A DNA stretch of 64,000 nucleotides. Source: Paenibacillus rhizophilus (GTDB lineage: Bacteria; Bacillota; Bacilli; Paenibacillales; Paenibacillaceae). Position numbers and translations under genes: made by a program. A model generated the notes under the pieces. That model saw only the letters and a list, made by a program, of their open reading frames with translations. It did not search any database and was not told the DNA's origin. Location: assembly GCF_003854965.1 (NCBI RefSeq), contig NZ_RQPI01000006.1, positions 186,001 to 250,000 of the forward strand, read 5' to 3'. Below, one piece after another: positions 24,530 through 33,480 of this stretch (positions are counted from its first letter, which is position 1; every line of letters starts with the position of its first letter).

Positions 24530-25915
24530 TTAGTGTTTCGAGGTCTCGGATTCCGAAATCAGCTTCATTTGCTCAGGATATCCGTAAGTACCATGTTCAC
24601 TGATATCCAGACCCATCAATTCTTCTTCTTCCGTAACGCGAATGCCGCTTACCAGCTTCATGATATACAGGAAGACAAAGGACAAGATGGCAACGAAGGC
24701 AAAAGTTCCGATTACGCCCAGAACCTGAACGCCCAACTGGTGTACGCCGCCGCCATAGAACAGACCGGCTTTACCGATACCTACGGTTTCAACAAGCTCA
24801 GGAGTCGCGAACAAGCCAGTGGATACCGCACCCCACATACCGGCGATGCCGTGTACGGAGAACGCATAGATCGGATCGTCAAGACCCGCGCGTTCCAGCC
24901 ATTGCGAAGTCATGAATGTAAAGGCGCCGGCAACGATACCGATAACAAAAGCTGCCCATGGTTCAACAAAGGCGCAGGCGCCGGTAATGGCTACGAGAGC
25001 GGCCAAAACGCCATTCAGCATTGCAGGAATGTCGGACTTGCCGAAGTACAGCCAGGAAGCTACCAGAGCCGCAAGACCACCGGCTGCCGCCGCAATATTC
25101 GTGGTCAAGGCTACATATCCGAAGAAGCCGCCCATCGGGCTCAGTGCGCTGCCGGGGTTGAAGCCGAACCAGCCGAACCACAGAATGATAACGCCGAGAA
25201 CCGTGAATACTTGGTTATGCCCCGGAATAATAACCGGCTTGCCTTCTTTGTTGAACTTGCCAAGACGAGGTTTCAGCAAGATCGTTGCTACTACCGCAGC
25301 CGTTGCACCCGTCAGATGGACTACTGTCGAACCAGCATAATCCTGCATGCCCATCGTTGCCAGCCAGCCGCCGCCCCATACCCAGTGAGCAACAACCGGA
25401 TAAATAAAGACGGAGAAAAGAATACCGAAGATAATGTATACGCTCAGCTTCGCGCGTTCAGCCATACCACCGGAGACGATGGCAAGCGAAACAGCCGCAA
25501 ACGCCATTTGGAACAGGAATTTCACGTTCAAGGTTACGTCGGAGAATGCCAGCGAGTCAAAGGACGAAGCCATCGAATCACCGCCGTATCCAAAGCCCGA
25601 CGTGCCGAAGAAACTGTTGCCGTTACCGAAGCCAAGGCCAAAGCCGAGAGCCCAGAAGCAAATGCTTGCAATCGCAAGCGTCAGAACGGTCTTACCGGCA
25701 ACGTGGCCCGCGTTCTTCATTCGAACGGAACCCGCTTCAAGCATGGCAAAGCCAGCTTGCATAAAAAATACCAGGATAAAAGCCAAATAAGTAAATGCTG
25801 TGTCCAGACCGATTTGCAGGTCCGGAGCCGTAGGACCGTCAGCTGCAAAAGCGCTGACCGGGTAAATCGTTAATGTTAGCATCGCTAACACAAAACATAA
25901 CCACTTTCTCTTCAT
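24530..25915 (-). CDS. amt: Ammonium transporter (Amt/Rh family)
   Basis: Channel-like transporter with eleven predicted helices, 461 residues including a signal peptide (MKRKWLCFVLAMLTLTIYPV, cleavage near AFAADG). Conserved sites: MQAGFAMLEAGSVRMKNAGH, ARGHF-like region replaced by VAHWVWGGGWLATMG, and the twin-His region in DDPIYAFSVHGIAGMWG. The start ATG at 25915 is preceded by GGGGAG; the longer in-frame extension would mask the signal peptide. Amt genes usually pair with glnK; here the next gene is a DUF294 nucleotidyltransferase. Confidence 0.95.
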   Translation of the reverse strand: MKRKWLCFVLAMLTLTIYPVSAFAADGPTAPDLQIGLDTAFTYLAFILVFFMQAGFAMLEAGSVRMKNAGHVAGKTVLTLAIASICFWALGFGLGFGNGNSFFGTSGFGYGGDSMASSFDSLAFSDVTLNVKFLFQMAFAAVSLAIVSGGMAERAKLSVYIIFGILFSVFIYPVVAHWVWGGGWLATMGMQDYAGSTVVHLTGATAAVVATILLKPRLGKFNKEGKPVIIPGHNQVFTVLGVIILWFGWFGFNPGSALSPMGGFFGYVALTTNIAAAAGGLAALVASWLYFGKSDIPAMLNGVLAALVAITGACAFVEPWAAFVIGIVAGAFTFMTSQWLERAGLDDPIYAFSVHGIAGMWGAVSTGLFATPELVETVGIGKAGLFYGGGVHQLGVQVLGVIGTFAFVAILSFVFLYIMKLVSGIRVTEEEELMGLDISEHGTYGYPEQMKLISESETSKH

Positions 25916-25970
25916 TACTCCCCACTCCCCTATGTAATATATTCTAACAAAGCATGAAACTCTTAATGTC

Positions 25971-26000
25971 ATTATAAGCAAAACGCATCAAAATTGACAA
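25971..26000 (-). promoter_or_regulatory. Sigma-A promoter of amt
   Basis: Minus strand: -35 TTGTCA (26000-25995), 18-nt spacer, -10 TATAAT (25976-25971). I see no clean TnrA/GlnR box (TGTNA-N7-TNACA) near it. The divergent gap to MerR (25916-26201) is AT-rich and otherwise featureless. Confidence 0.75.
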
Positions 26001-26201
26001 GAGTATTTTTCACGAAAAGAGAAATAAATTTTCAGTAAATATTTAGCAACATCAATCAAGAGTTTACCACATATACTTTATGAAAGTATGACGTTTGACT
26101 GTACGGTTTACGGTTGATATCATTATCATACATCAAGAAAGTAGGCCTTTTTCCTGCCATGGCCTAAAAATTTATGACTGTGAGGTGAACGGCATGGGGA
26201 T

Positions 26202-26633
26202 ATGAACCTGTATCGGATCGGCGAACTGGCTAAGGCGGCTCGTATCAGCGAGCGTACCATCGATTATTATACCAAGCTCGGACTAATCCAGCCGGAAACA
26301 AGGAGTATGAAAAATTACCGGCTTTACAGCCATGAAACCTTGGGTATCCTGGAACGTATTAATCAATTGAAACAAGAAAAATATACATTGGAAGAAATCA
26401 AGTCCATAATAGCCAAGTGGAACACGGCGACAGCCGATGTCGATGTATCCGGCAAGCTGGCCGAGCTTGAGGCCCATATGCAGCAGCTTCAGCGCGAGGT
26501 CAAGGCGCTTGAACCGGCGCTGAGCCAGTTGAAGCCGGGACAGGCCAAACGGGCGCTGGCCCATCTGATCCCGCAGGGAGCCGCCTGCATCGAAGCGATC
26601 CGCATTCTGCTGGCTCAAGGGCCTCCAATGTAA
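26202..26633 (+). CDS. MerR-family transcriptional regulator
   Basis: 143 residues with an N-terminal winged helix (LYRIGELAKAARISERTIDYY, residues 3-23; YTKLGLIQPETRS wing) and a coiled-coil dimerisation helix (about residues 80-105). No cysteine cluster is present, so it is not a metal or SoxR-type sensor. The effector is unknown. The start is unusual: AGGTGA (26183-26188) is spaced for ATG 26194, which opens a three-codon ORF (ATG-GGG-ATA-TGA) overlapping the MerR ATG at 26202. It is followed by the yugP-like gene 30 nt later. Confidence 0.88.
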   Translation: MNLYRIGELAKAARISERTIDYYTKLGLIQPETRSMKNYRLYSHETLGILERINQLKQEKYTLEEIKSIIAKWNTATADVDVSGKLAELEAHMQQLQREVKALEPALSQLKPGQAKRALAHLIPQGAACIEAIRILLAQGPPM

Positions 26634-26663
26634 ATCAACCGATCAAAAATTGGAGGAATGAAC

Positions 26664-27332
26664 ATGATGTACCTATTAATAATAGTAGCCTTTCTTTTCT
26701 CGTTATGGGCGCAGTTCAGGGTAAAAGGAACGTTCAACAAATGGTCACAAGTTGCGAACCTGAGCGGAATGACCGGTTACGATGCCGCGAGACGCATGCT
26801 GGATTCGAACGGTCTCGGGGATGTTCCGATCGAACCCATCCGGGGCGCCCTCACCGACCATTATGACCCGATTCACAGGGTTGTCCGCTTGTCTGAGCCT
26901 GTATATTACGAACGTTCCATCTCGGCGGTCTCCGTAGCCTGTCACGAGGTGGGCCACGCCATCCAGCATAAGGTTCACTATCCGATGCTTGTGCTGCGCC
27001 ACCGGATGTTCCCAGTTGTAAATTTCGCTTCGGGCGTCGCTCCGTTCATGCTGCTGGCCGGCTTCCTGTTCAGTTCTTTGAACTTGATCGGGCTAGGCAT
27101 CATCTTCTTCTCGGCGGCCGTCGCATTCCAGCTTGTGACGCTGCCGGTGGAATTCAATGCGAGCAACCGCGCCCGCCAAGTTATGGTCCAGGAAGGCTTT
27201 ATCCGGAATGAAGAGGAACGCGGAGTCGCCAAAGTGCTTAATGCCGCAGCGCTGACCTACGTTGCCGCCGCTCTAGTTTCCGTGCTCGAACTGCTCCGCT
27301 TGATTATGGTTTACAACAGCAATCGAGACTGA
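26664..27332 (+). CDS. YugP-type membrane zinc metallopeptidase
   Basis: 222 residues. The zinc site is SVACHEVGHAIQHK (HExxH, about residues 93-106), with three hydrophobic segments and a third-ligand region in the helices after FNASNRAR. The family is named from B. subtilis YugP; substrate unknown, membrane location by prediction. Start ATG 26664 is 7 nt from GGAGG; an ATG at 26658 would be too close. Cotranscribed with the MerR gene, which may regulate it. Confidence 0.9.
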   Translation: MMYLLIIVAFLFSLWAQFRVKGTFNKWSQVANLSGMTGYDAARRMLDSNGLGDVPIEPIRGALTDHYDPIHRVVRLSEPVYYERSISAVSVACHEVGHAIQHKVHYPMLVLRHRMFPVVNFASGVAPFMLLAGFLFSSLNLIGLGIIFFSAAVAFQLVTLPVEFNASNRARQVMVQEGFIRNEEERGVAKVLNAAALTYVAAALVSVLELLRLIMVYNSNRD

Positions 27333-27368
27333 CTCTCAAACCGCTATTAACCTTGTGAAACACAACAA

Positions 27369-27405
27369 ACCCCGGGAGGCTCTAGGAGCCGACCGGGGTA
27401 TTATT
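27369..27405 (+). terminator. Terminator after merR-yugP
   Basis: Stem ACCCCGG / CCGGGGT with an inner GGCTC/GAGCC helix and a TATTATTTT tail. Its sequence overlaps the last codons of the convergent LysR gene (stop at 27382-27384). Confidence 0.8.
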
Positions 27406-28296
27406 TTGCCGTACTCTGAAATAAGTCAGCAGAAAAGCTCTGAACGAGCGGGCGACGAGCGGCAGCTTGCCGTCGGAACGGTGAATGAGCCCGATTGTGC
27501 GGGTAACCGCGGGCTCCACCACTTTCACCTGAGCCGGCTGAAGCGAGCTTGTCTGGAACAACGCCATTTCCGGCAGCAGGCTTACCCCCATTCCCGCGGC
27601 GACCAGACCGCGTATCGTATCCGTCTCTCCGCCCTCGAACGCAAGCTGCGGTGTAAAGCCCGCTTTCAGACAGGCCTGCCAAACGATAGGGCGCAGCGAG
27701 TAGCCAGGACTGAACAGCACGAACTGTTCTTCCTTGAGCTGCTCCAGCCTTATAACCTTCTCCTCGGCAAGCGGATGATTCTGAGGAAGGATGGCGAACA
27801 GCTCTTCGGTCATCACCACATCTCCGGTCAATTGATCGTCGCTGTCCGGGCAGGGCGATATGAAAGCCAGATCCACCTCACCCGAGAGCACATCCTTGAT
27901 TAAGGAGGGATAGGTTCCCTGCTTGAACCGGAACTTAACATGTGGGTAATGCTGCCGAAACTCGGCAACGATGGCCGGAATCAGATGCGTTCCCATGCTG
28001 TGCGGAAAGCCGATCCGGATTTCTCCCCGTTCCGGGTCCAGAAATTCATGGATTTCGGCCACAGACCGGTCGAGATCCTTAAGAATCGATTCCACCCGCT
28101 TGCAAAACAGCTGGCCTACCGGAGTCAGCTGCAAATTCCTTCCTTTTTGCATGAATAAATCAACGCCCAGCTCCTGCTCTAACAGGCGGATCTGCCGGCT
28201 GACCGCCGACTGCGCCACATGCAGCTCCTCCGCCGCTCGGGTGACATGCTCTTTTTGGGCAACCTTCAAGAAGTACTGCAGTTGTCTAAGCTCCAC
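27382..28296 (-). CDS. LysR-family transcriptional regulator
   Basis: 304 residues with the LysR N-terminal helix-turn-helix (HVTRAAEELHVAQSAVSRQI) and a LysR substrate-binding domain (about residues 90-290). CbbR/CysL-like members are similar, but the effector is not predictable. The next gene on this strand upstream is rhomboid, 48 nt away, so the two could be cotranscribed. The terminal TAG is inside the opposing terminator hairpin. Confidence 0.9.
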   Translation of the reverse strand: MELRQLQYFLKVAQKEHVTRAAEELHVAQSAVSRQIRLLEQELGVDLFMQKGRNLQLTPVGQLFCKRVESILKDLDRSVAEIHEFLDPERGEIRIGFPHSMGTHLIPAIVAEFRQHYPHVKFRFKQGTYPSLIKDVLSGEVDLAFISPCPDSDDQLTGDVVMTEELFAILPQNHPLAEEKVIRLEQLKEEQFVLFSPGYSLRPIVWQACLKAGFTPQLAFEGGETDTIRGLVAAGMGVSLLPEMALFQTSSLQPAQVKVVEPAVTRTIGLIHRSDGKLPLVARSFRAFLLTYFRVRQNNTPVGS

Positions 28297-28344
28297 GCCG
28301 CATTCGCCTCCGTCTTACGCTTCTTTCTATGGTGGTTATCTTTG

Positions 28345-28974
28345 TCATCGCTGCCGCCTGCTGGGAAAGACCCGAATACTAAGGCCGTACAGAAAAAATC
28401 CGCCGATCAACCCGCCGATATGCGCGATCAAATCCACATTTTGCCTAGTGAAGGACATTATAACCCCCAACGCCAGCAGAACGTAAAGCGTCTTGCGTGA
28501 GCCTTCGTCCATCATAGACCTTTGGAGCAGGGCAATATACAGAAACGCGCCATACACGGCAAAAATTGCCCCTGAAGCACCGACCGAAACGGTCACCACC
28601 GCCTGCGGACCGTCTCCCCATGCTCCCAAGGACAGAATATTGCCGACAACACCGCCCATTACATACAACAGCGCGTAACGCCACCAGCCCATAAGCCGTT
28701 CCAGTGGCGGCGCAAATACCAGGAGCGCAAAGCTGTTGAACAACAGGTGGGTAAATCCGTTATGAAGAAAGATAGAGGCAACCAACCGCCACAGCTCCCA
28801 TTTTTGCTGTCCAGAATCCACTATCCCTCCGAATCGAAGCAGCGTATAGGGATTGGTCGAACCGCCGTTCAGCGTCAGCACCAGAAACATTACGATATTG
28901 GCGATAAGGATTAGGCTGGTAACGGGATAAAACTTAAGATAGCTCTTCCAGTTCTCATACCGAATGAATATCAT
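28345..28974 (-). CDS. Rhomboid-family intramembrane serine protease
   Basis: 209 residues, about six membrane helices. The catalytic serine is in SVGASGAIFAVYGAF (GxSG) and the partner histidine in LIAHIGGLIGGFF. The NGFTHLLFNSFALLVF segment is the family's HxxxN-type motif (His-Leu-Leu-Phe-Asn). Natural substrates are not indicated. The start ATG lies near 28974. Confidence 0.92.
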   Translation of the reverse strand: MIFIRYENWKSYLKFYPVTSLILIANIVMFLVLTLNGGSTNPYTLLRFGGIVDSGQQKWELWRLVASIFLHNGFTHLLFNSFALLVFAPPLERLMGWWRYALLYVMGGVVGNILSLGAWGDGPQAVVTVSVGASGAIFAVYGAFLYIALLQRSMMDEGSRKTLYVLLALGVIMSFTRQNVDLIAHIGGLIGGFFLYGLSIRVFPSRRQR

Positions 28975-29015
28975 GGCTCACCCTCCTTCTTCCTTCTTCT
29001 ATGTACGTCCCCGGT

Positions 29016-29045
29016 TGGACATGGTCTCATTAAAAAGATTATAAT
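29016..29045 (+). promoter_or_regulatory. Candidate sigma-A promoter of tpx
   Basis: -35 TGGACA (29016-29021), 18-nt spacer, -10 TATAAT (29040-29045), about 50 nt upstream of the GTG start. Confidence 0.65.
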
Positions 29046-29094
29046 TTACTGGAACAGCAACAATCCAATTTTCCAATTTAAGGAGGAATAATCA

Positions 29095-29613
29095 GTGTCT
29101 CAAGAAAGAACTGGCGTAGCCACCTTTAAAGGAAGTCCGATCACTCTTGTAGGGCCGCAGCTCCAAGTAGGAGATTCGGCTCCCGATTTTGTCCTCAGCA
29201 AAAGCCTGCTAGAGGAAGCCACATTAAAGGACTTCAGTGGAAAAATAAAGCTGATCAGCGTTGTTCCTTCCCTTGATACTGGCGTTTGCGACGCGCAGAC
29301 CCGCCGATTTAACAGCGAAGCTGCTGAACTGGGCGACGGTGTCGCCATTCTGACAGTCAGCGCCGATCTCCCGTTCGCACAGGCGCGCTGGTGCGGCGCT
29401 GCGGGCATCGACCGTGTCATTACCCTATCGGATTACAAAACGAACGCGTTCGGCGAAGCCTACGGCGTATTGATCAAGGAATTCAAATTGGACATGCGAT
29501 CCATTTTCGTTCTAGATAAAGACAACAAGATTACTTATGTGGAATATCTAAACGAAATGGCTGAACACCCGAATTACGAAGCAGCGATCGGCGCGGTCAA
29601 GAGCTTGCTGTAA
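29095..29613 (+). CDS. tpx: Thiol peroxidase (atypical 2-Cys peroxiredoxin)
   Basis: Reduces H2O2 and alkyl hydroperoxides using thioredoxin, 172 residues. Peroxidatic cysteine in [18 protein letters not shown] (about residue 62) and the Tpx-type resolving cysteine in [11 protein letters not shown] (about residue 96) are both present. GTG start with AGGAGGAATAATCA upstream. Monocistronic: a tpx-type promoter and a strong terminator flank it. Confidence 0.95.
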   Translation: MSQERTGVATFKGSPITLVGPQLQVGDSAPDFVLSKSLLEEATLKDFSGKIKLISVVPSLDTGVCDAQTRRFNSEAAELGDGVAILTVSADLPFAQARWCGAAGIDRVITLSDYKTNAFGEAYGVLIKEFKLDMRSIFVLDKDNKITYVEYLNEMAEHPNYEAAIGAVKSLL

Positions 29614-29639
29614 GCTGCGGAAAATAGACATCCATGTTT

Positions 29640-29682
29640 AAAAAAGCGGAAGAAGGCTGATCAACCTTCTTCCGCTTTTTTA
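29640..29682 (+). terminator. Terminator of tpx
   Basis: Perfect stem AAAAGCGGAAGAAGG / CCTTCTTCCGCTTTT with a six-base loop and T-run. Confidence 0.93.
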
Positions 29683-29792
29683 CAGCAAAAACAAGACGAT
29701 TTCCTCCACCGTCAGCCCGGGGGAAATTCGCTTCTTTCATAATATAAGCGCATACAATGCACGCTTGTTTAAGGTAAATACCGGAAAAGGAT

Positions 29793-30185
29793 TCAATCGA
29801 GTTTAAATTTGCCGATCTTCTTGTCCATCGACTCGTACAGTCGTTGAATGACGCGATAGTTGGCTCCCAAATCGCCGAGCGAGCCCCGGGATGCCGAATA
29901 AATATCGACCGCGCAGCGTGTCGGCGACGTATTCAGCACGGAAACGGTAATATCCAGCGTCCGGCCGAAAGGCGTTTTTTTCTCCAGGGTGATTTCACCT
30001 ACGGATTGAACCTCATGCAGTACTTTAAAGCCTGGAATTTTCTTCAGTGTGGATGACACTTCCTCCCATCCTTTTTCTTTGGTGAGGTTGTAATACCGCG
30101 TTTTCAGAGCAGGTTCTTTGGCACGGTCGCTCGTTCCTTCATGACTGCGGAACAAGCCTACCAAGTTTCTTTTTAAAGACAACAT
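29793..30185 (-). CDS. DUF1499-like protein
   Basis: 130-residue soluble protein. The C-terminal SRGSLGDLGANYRVIQRLY resembles the SRxGxxDLGxNxRRI motif of DUF1499; the middle is a mixed beta region. Function unknown. No signal peptide. A 6S RNA gene lies upstream on the same strand and ends at its own terminator, so it is a separate unit. Confidence 0.7.
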   Translation of the reverse strand: MLSLKRNLVGLFRSHEGTSDRAKEPALKTRYYNLTKEKGWEEVSSTLKKIPGFKVLHEVQSVGEITLEKKTPFGRTLDITVSVLNTSPTRCAVDIYSASRGSLGDLGANYRVIQRLYESMDKKIGKFKLD

Positions 30186-30284
30186 ACTTCCTCCTCATAT
30201 CCCAAGTTCACTATTCCAAGTGTATCACTGTTGCTCCCGGAACAAAAGTAAAATGCTTGTTTCTCCCACTGCATTTCGACAAAA

Positions 30285-30326
30285 AAAGAAAGCGCCCTTC
30301 TCCCGTTAGGGTAAGTGGCGCCTTCG
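30285..30326 (-). terminator. Terminator of the 6S RNA gene
   Basis: Minus-strand hairpin AAGGCGCC...GGGCGCTTT with inner TTACCC/GGG pairing, followed by CTTTTTTT. Confidence 0.8.
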
Positions 30327-30339
30327 TAAGTGATAAAGG

Positions 30340-30529
30340 AAAAACCCGCCTATGCCGTCCGGCTACAGTGTCTTCTGAACCTGCAATAGCAGGTGGGTGA
30401 CCGCAGTTGCGTTTTTGAAGTCCCCATGTCATATAGACAGGGCCTTTCAGCTGCGCTTCATATAGATCTCCCAAGACATTATCATTGGTTCAAAACAACG
30501 AGCAGCCGATAACGTACATCGCAGGATTT
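30340..30529 (-). ncRNA. ssrS: 6S RNA (SsrS)
   Basis: About 190 nt on the minus strand. Its 3' half closely follows the 6S consensus: GGTCACCCACCT, then a short hairpin (CCTGC/GCAGG), then GGTTCAGAAGACACTG and TAGCCGGACGGCATAGGCGG, which aligns with the E. coli ACAGCC..GCGGCAT stretch. The 5' end (AAATCCTGCGATGTACG) resembles B. subtilis 6S-1 and pairs with the 3' CATAGGCGGG to close the terminal stem. The RNA binds sigma-A RNA polymerase and down-regulates it in stationary phase. A perfect TATAAT at the right distance and a terminator bracket it. Ends are approximate. Confidence 0.9.
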
Positions 30530-30535
30530 AGTCTT

Positions 30536-30564
30536 ATTATATTGCGTTTTAACGAAAAAGTAAA
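30536..30564 (-). promoter_or_regulatory. Sigma-A promoter of 6S RNA
   Basis: Minus strand -35 TTTACT (30564-30559), 17-nt spacer, -10 TATAAT (30541-30536), placing +1 at about 30529-30528, the predicted 6S 5' end. Confidence 0.85.
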
Positions 30565-30642
30565 CCTTGTATGCGCTTTATTTTACATGGAGATTATGTT
30601 TGCGTGAACCCAACGGAAACTCCCTTCCCCCGAAGTCCTGAA

Positions 30643-31476
30643 CTAGGGCCGGGTACGCTCTTCATCCTGCGTGTCTTTGGATAAGTCGACATTTTCCGAA
30701 AGCCGTACCGAATCTTCTGTTTCTTCGCCGTTTTCAGCCTCGAGAGCTTCCTCGTCCCGCTGTTTCTTTTGCTCTGCCTGAAGCTGCAGCTTGTTGTAGG
30801 TAGCATAAAAATTAAAGAAAGCGACCATTGCAATCAGCGAAGGAATACAAACAAAATAAAGCGCAGGATATTTCAATCCGATAAAGGCGAGCAAGGCACC
30901 TGCCACTAAAGTTGTAAACACCCGGATCGGGCGGGCAATGGTCAGCAGAATGGAATTGCTCATTACTTGCTTGAAGGTCATCTGATAGTGAACCACGACG
31001 GAGAAGAAGTTAAACATCGATACCATCAGCACAATCATCAGAACAAGCATCAAAATCCCAACGATTTTAAAATCGGGCATCCGCGTCATATAAATCGTCA
31101 CATCGAAATACATCACGAAGAACAGCAGCGTATAGATCAAACCGCCGAGCATGCTCTTAAGGTAGTTTTCTTTATACCCTTTAAAAAAAGTCTTGAACGT
31201 GCTGACGTCCGTATTGCCCATCACCCACTTGCGGACAACCGTGAACAGTGCGGACGTTGCCGGAAAAACAGTAAACGGAGCTGTGATGGCAAGCCCCCAG
31301 TTTAATGTGACCTGCTCGTTTACTCCCCCTTGGCCCGTCGCCATCAATATGAACTTCATAACGATAAAAAATAAGAACGGAGACGAACATATCGTCCACA
31401 GCACATTGCTGAACGCAATGCGTGAAATCCACTCCGTAATGCGGTACAGCCCGCCCATTGCTCCTTTAAACTCCAC
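30643..31476 (-). CDS. yesL: YesL-family (DUF624) membrane protein
   Basis: 277 residues. DUF624 proteins open with MGGLYRITEWISRIAFSNVLW and have about five membrane helices; here the pattern fits. A long acidic/Lys-rich cytoplasmic tail (about residues 215-277, DEEALEAENGEETEDS) is added. Members are often linked to carbohydrate ABC transporters, but none is adjacent here. Its function is unproven. Confidence 0.85.
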   Translation of the reverse strand: MEFKGAMGGLYRITEWISRIAFSNVLWTICSSPFLFFIVMKFILMATGQGGVNEQVTLNWGLAITAPFTVFPATSALFTVVRKWVMGNTDVSTFKTFFKGYKENYLKSMLGGLIYTLLFFVMYFDVTIYMTRMPDFKIVGILMLVLMIVLMVSMFNFFSVVVHYQMTFKQVMSNSILLTIARPIRVFTTLVAGALLAFIGLKYPALYFVCIPSLIAMVAFFNFYATYNKLQLQAEQKKQRDEEALEAENGEETEDSVRLSENVDLSKDTQDEERTRP

Positions 31477-31660
31477 TTTACTTCCTCCTGTCTCTTCGCT
31501 ACTGCGTACCTTAACTATACCTTATTTTATCGGGCCATTTCCATAGCCCAAGTTCACAAGTTTGGGCAGAGGTCTAAGCATCCCATGCAAAATCGCCATA
31601 TACCCATATATTAAAATCGTAACCCTGACTATTACCGTTTTTGACAAAGGAGAGTATACC

Positions 31661-31759
31661 ATGAGCGCACCTGTTGGCTACGGCGCCTGGACTTCGACCG
31701 GCACGATTCTGGTACCGTTCATCCTGCTTGTCATCATGGCTCGTACTATGTTCGTTTAA
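31661..31759 (+). CDS. YjcZ-family sporulation micropeptide (32 aa)
   Basis: 32 residues: MSAPVGYGAWTSTGTILV followed by a membrane helix ending MARTMFV. It is a paralogue of the 9650-9742 peptide (shared TSTG.ILV...ILLVI). A site AAAGGAGAG precedes ATG 31661. A following terminator at 31771-31811 supports a real short transcript. Confidence 0.82.
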   Translation: MSAPVGYGAWTSTGTILVPFILLVIMARTMFV

Positions 31760-31770
31760 TTTTTATAATT

Positions 31771-31811
31771 CAAAAAGAAGACGGTGCGCATCGATGCGCA
31801 CCGTCTTCTTT
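31771..31811 (+). terminator. Terminator between YjcZ-type gene and convergent helicase
   Basis: Perfect palindrome-like stem AAAGAAGACGGTGCGCAT / ATGCGCACCGTCTTCTTT. A T-run lies on each flank, so it can serve both convergent genes. Confidence 0.9.
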
Positions 31812-31842
31812 GCCGCCAGGGCTTGTCAACCCAGGTCCGGAC

Positions 31843-33480
31843 TTAAATGTCGAAAGAGTCCTCACGTTTTGCCGTGCGGCGCTCGCCGTCTCCCGGACGT
31901 TGGGACTTGCGTTCCCCGCCGCGGTAGCTTGAGCCTTCGCGGCTGGTGTTACCGTCACGGTTGCCTTTGTAGCCTCCGCCAGCGCCGCCAGCAGCACCGC
32001 CGCTGCTGTAACCACCGCGGCTGCCGCCATCTCGGTTGCCACGGTAGCCACCGCCACCGCTACCGCCGCCGTAGCCGCCACGGTTACCGCCGTAGCCGCC
32101 GCTAGGCTTGCGACCGCTGCGGATGTCGTTCTTGCCGCCGCGGCGTTTGACGCGGATCGGCTCTTCCGGTGTCAGTTGGACATCGGAATCCTTCTTCTCT
32201 CCGGTAAGCAGCTTGATTGCCGCAGTCAGCAGTTGAACGGAATCGTACTGCTCAAGCAGCTGGATGGCGATGCCCTTGTACTCGTTCAGATCACCGTTCT
32301 CCATCGTGTCCATCAGGCGTTCGGCTGTAACGCGCTGTTTGCCTTCAATCGCTTCGGCCATCGTCGGCAGCGGTTTGCGCGCAATGCGGTGACGGGTTAC
32401 ACGTTCAATCAGACGAAGGTGATCAATCTCACGCGGAGTAACGAAAGACCAAGCCGAGCCTTCTTTGCCGGCCCGTCCGGTACGGCCGATCCGGTGAACA
32501 TAGCTCTCCGGGTCCTGCGGAAGGTCAAAGTTGATGACATGCGTTACGCCCGAAACGTCAAGACCGCGGGCCGCAACGTCGGTTGCGACCAGCACGTCGA
32601 TGCTGCCGTCACGGAATTTGCGCATAACCGCGTCGCGCTGGTTCTGCGACAGGTCGCCGTGCAGGCCGTCTGCGGAATAACCGCGTTTTTGCAAAGCTTC
32701 AGACAGTTCGTCAACCCGGCGCTTCGTGCGGCCGAACACAATCGCAAGCTCAGGCGATTCCATGTCGATCAAACGGCTGAGCGCTTCGAACTTCTGGCGC
32801 TCCGGAACCTCGATGTAAGACTGATCGATCAGCGGCGCGCTGACCTGCTTTGGAATGACGGATACATGCTCGGGGTTCTTCAGGAACTGCTGGGCAAGAC
32901 GCTGGATGTTCGGAGGCATCGTGGCCGAGAAGAGCATCGTCTGCCGTTCTTCCGGAACCAGCTTCAGGATGGACTGAATATCCTCCATGAAGCCCATATC
33001 CAGCATTTCGTCCGCTTCATCAAGCACGACGGTCTGTACGTCGTCCAGACGGATCGTCTTGCGGTTGATGTGGTCAAGCAGACGGCCCGGCGTACCGATA
33101 ATGATCTGCGGTTTCTTTTTGAGACCGCGGATCTGACGGCCGATGTCTTGTCCGCCATAAATCGGCAGGGAACGAAGTCCCTTAAAGCGGGTGAGCTTTC
33201 CGATTTCTTCCGCGACCTGAATGGCAAGTTCACGGGTCGGTGTCATAATCAACGCCGCGATTTTTTCTTCGTCACGGGAAATTTTAGAGATAAGAGGAAT
33301 TCCAAAGGCTGCCGTTTTCCCAGTACCGGTCTGAGCTTGTCCGATCAGGTCTCTTCCTGTCATCGCGATTGGGATCGACTGCGATTGAATTGGGGTCGCC
33401 TCTTCAAATCCCAACTCTGTGATGGCTTGCAACACTTTTGGCTCCAAGTCAAATTCTGCAAATGTTTTCAAATTATTCAT
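31843..33480 (-). CDS. cshA: CshA-type DEAD-box RNA helicase
   Basis: 545 residues. Helicase motifs in order: Q motif ([12 protein letters not shown]), I (AQTGTGKT), Ia (PTRELA), Ib (TPGRLLDH), DEAD box ([14 protein letters not shown]), III (SATMP), V and VI ([21 protein letters not shown]). The C-terminal tail is rich in Gly, Tyr and Arg (RGG-like repeats, about residues 450-540), typical of RNA-binding CshA/DeaD tails. Expected role: unwinding RNA during ribosome assembly, cold adaptation and mRNA decay. The ATG at 33480 has a tight AAGGAG site; longer in-frame starts would be leader sequence. Confidence 0.95.
   Translation of the reverse strand: MNNLKTFAEFDLEPKVLQAITELGFEEATPIQSQSIPIAMTGRDLIGQAQTGTGKTAAFGIPLISKISRDEEKIAALIMTPTRELAIQVAEEIGKLTRFKGLRSLPIYGGQDIGRQIRGLKKKPQIIIGTPGRLLDHINRKTIRLDDVQTVVLDEADEMLDMGFMEDIQSILKLVPEERQTMLFSATMPPNIQRLAQQFLKNPEHVSVIPKQVSAPLIDQSYIEVPERQKFEALSRLIDMESPELAIVFGRTKRRVDELSEALQKRGYSADGLHGDLSQNQRDAVMRKFRDGSIDVLVATDVAARGLDVSGVTHVINFDLPQDPESYVHRIGRTGRAGKEGSAWSFVTPREIDHLRLIERVTRHRIARKPLPTMAEAIEGKQRVTAERLMDTMENGDLNEYKGIAIQLLEQYDSVQLLTAAIKLLTGEKKDSDVQLTPEEPIRVKRRGGKNDIRSGRKPSGGYGGNRGGYGGGSGGGGYRGNRDGGSRGGYSSGGAAGGAGGGYKGNRDGNTSREGSSYRGGERKSQRPGDGERRTAKREDSFDI

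Noticed and set aside
25916..26201. TnrA/GlnR or Fur box near amt/merR (for example GATATCATTATCA at about 26115-26130)
   Set aside because: The TnrA pattern fails at one or more required bases at each candidate. The Fur-like stretch matches only half of the consensus and sits in AT-rich DNA.
30211..30474. Protein ORF on the minus strand across the 6S region
   Set aside because: It overlaps the structured RNA and its terminator; no homology or ribosome site.
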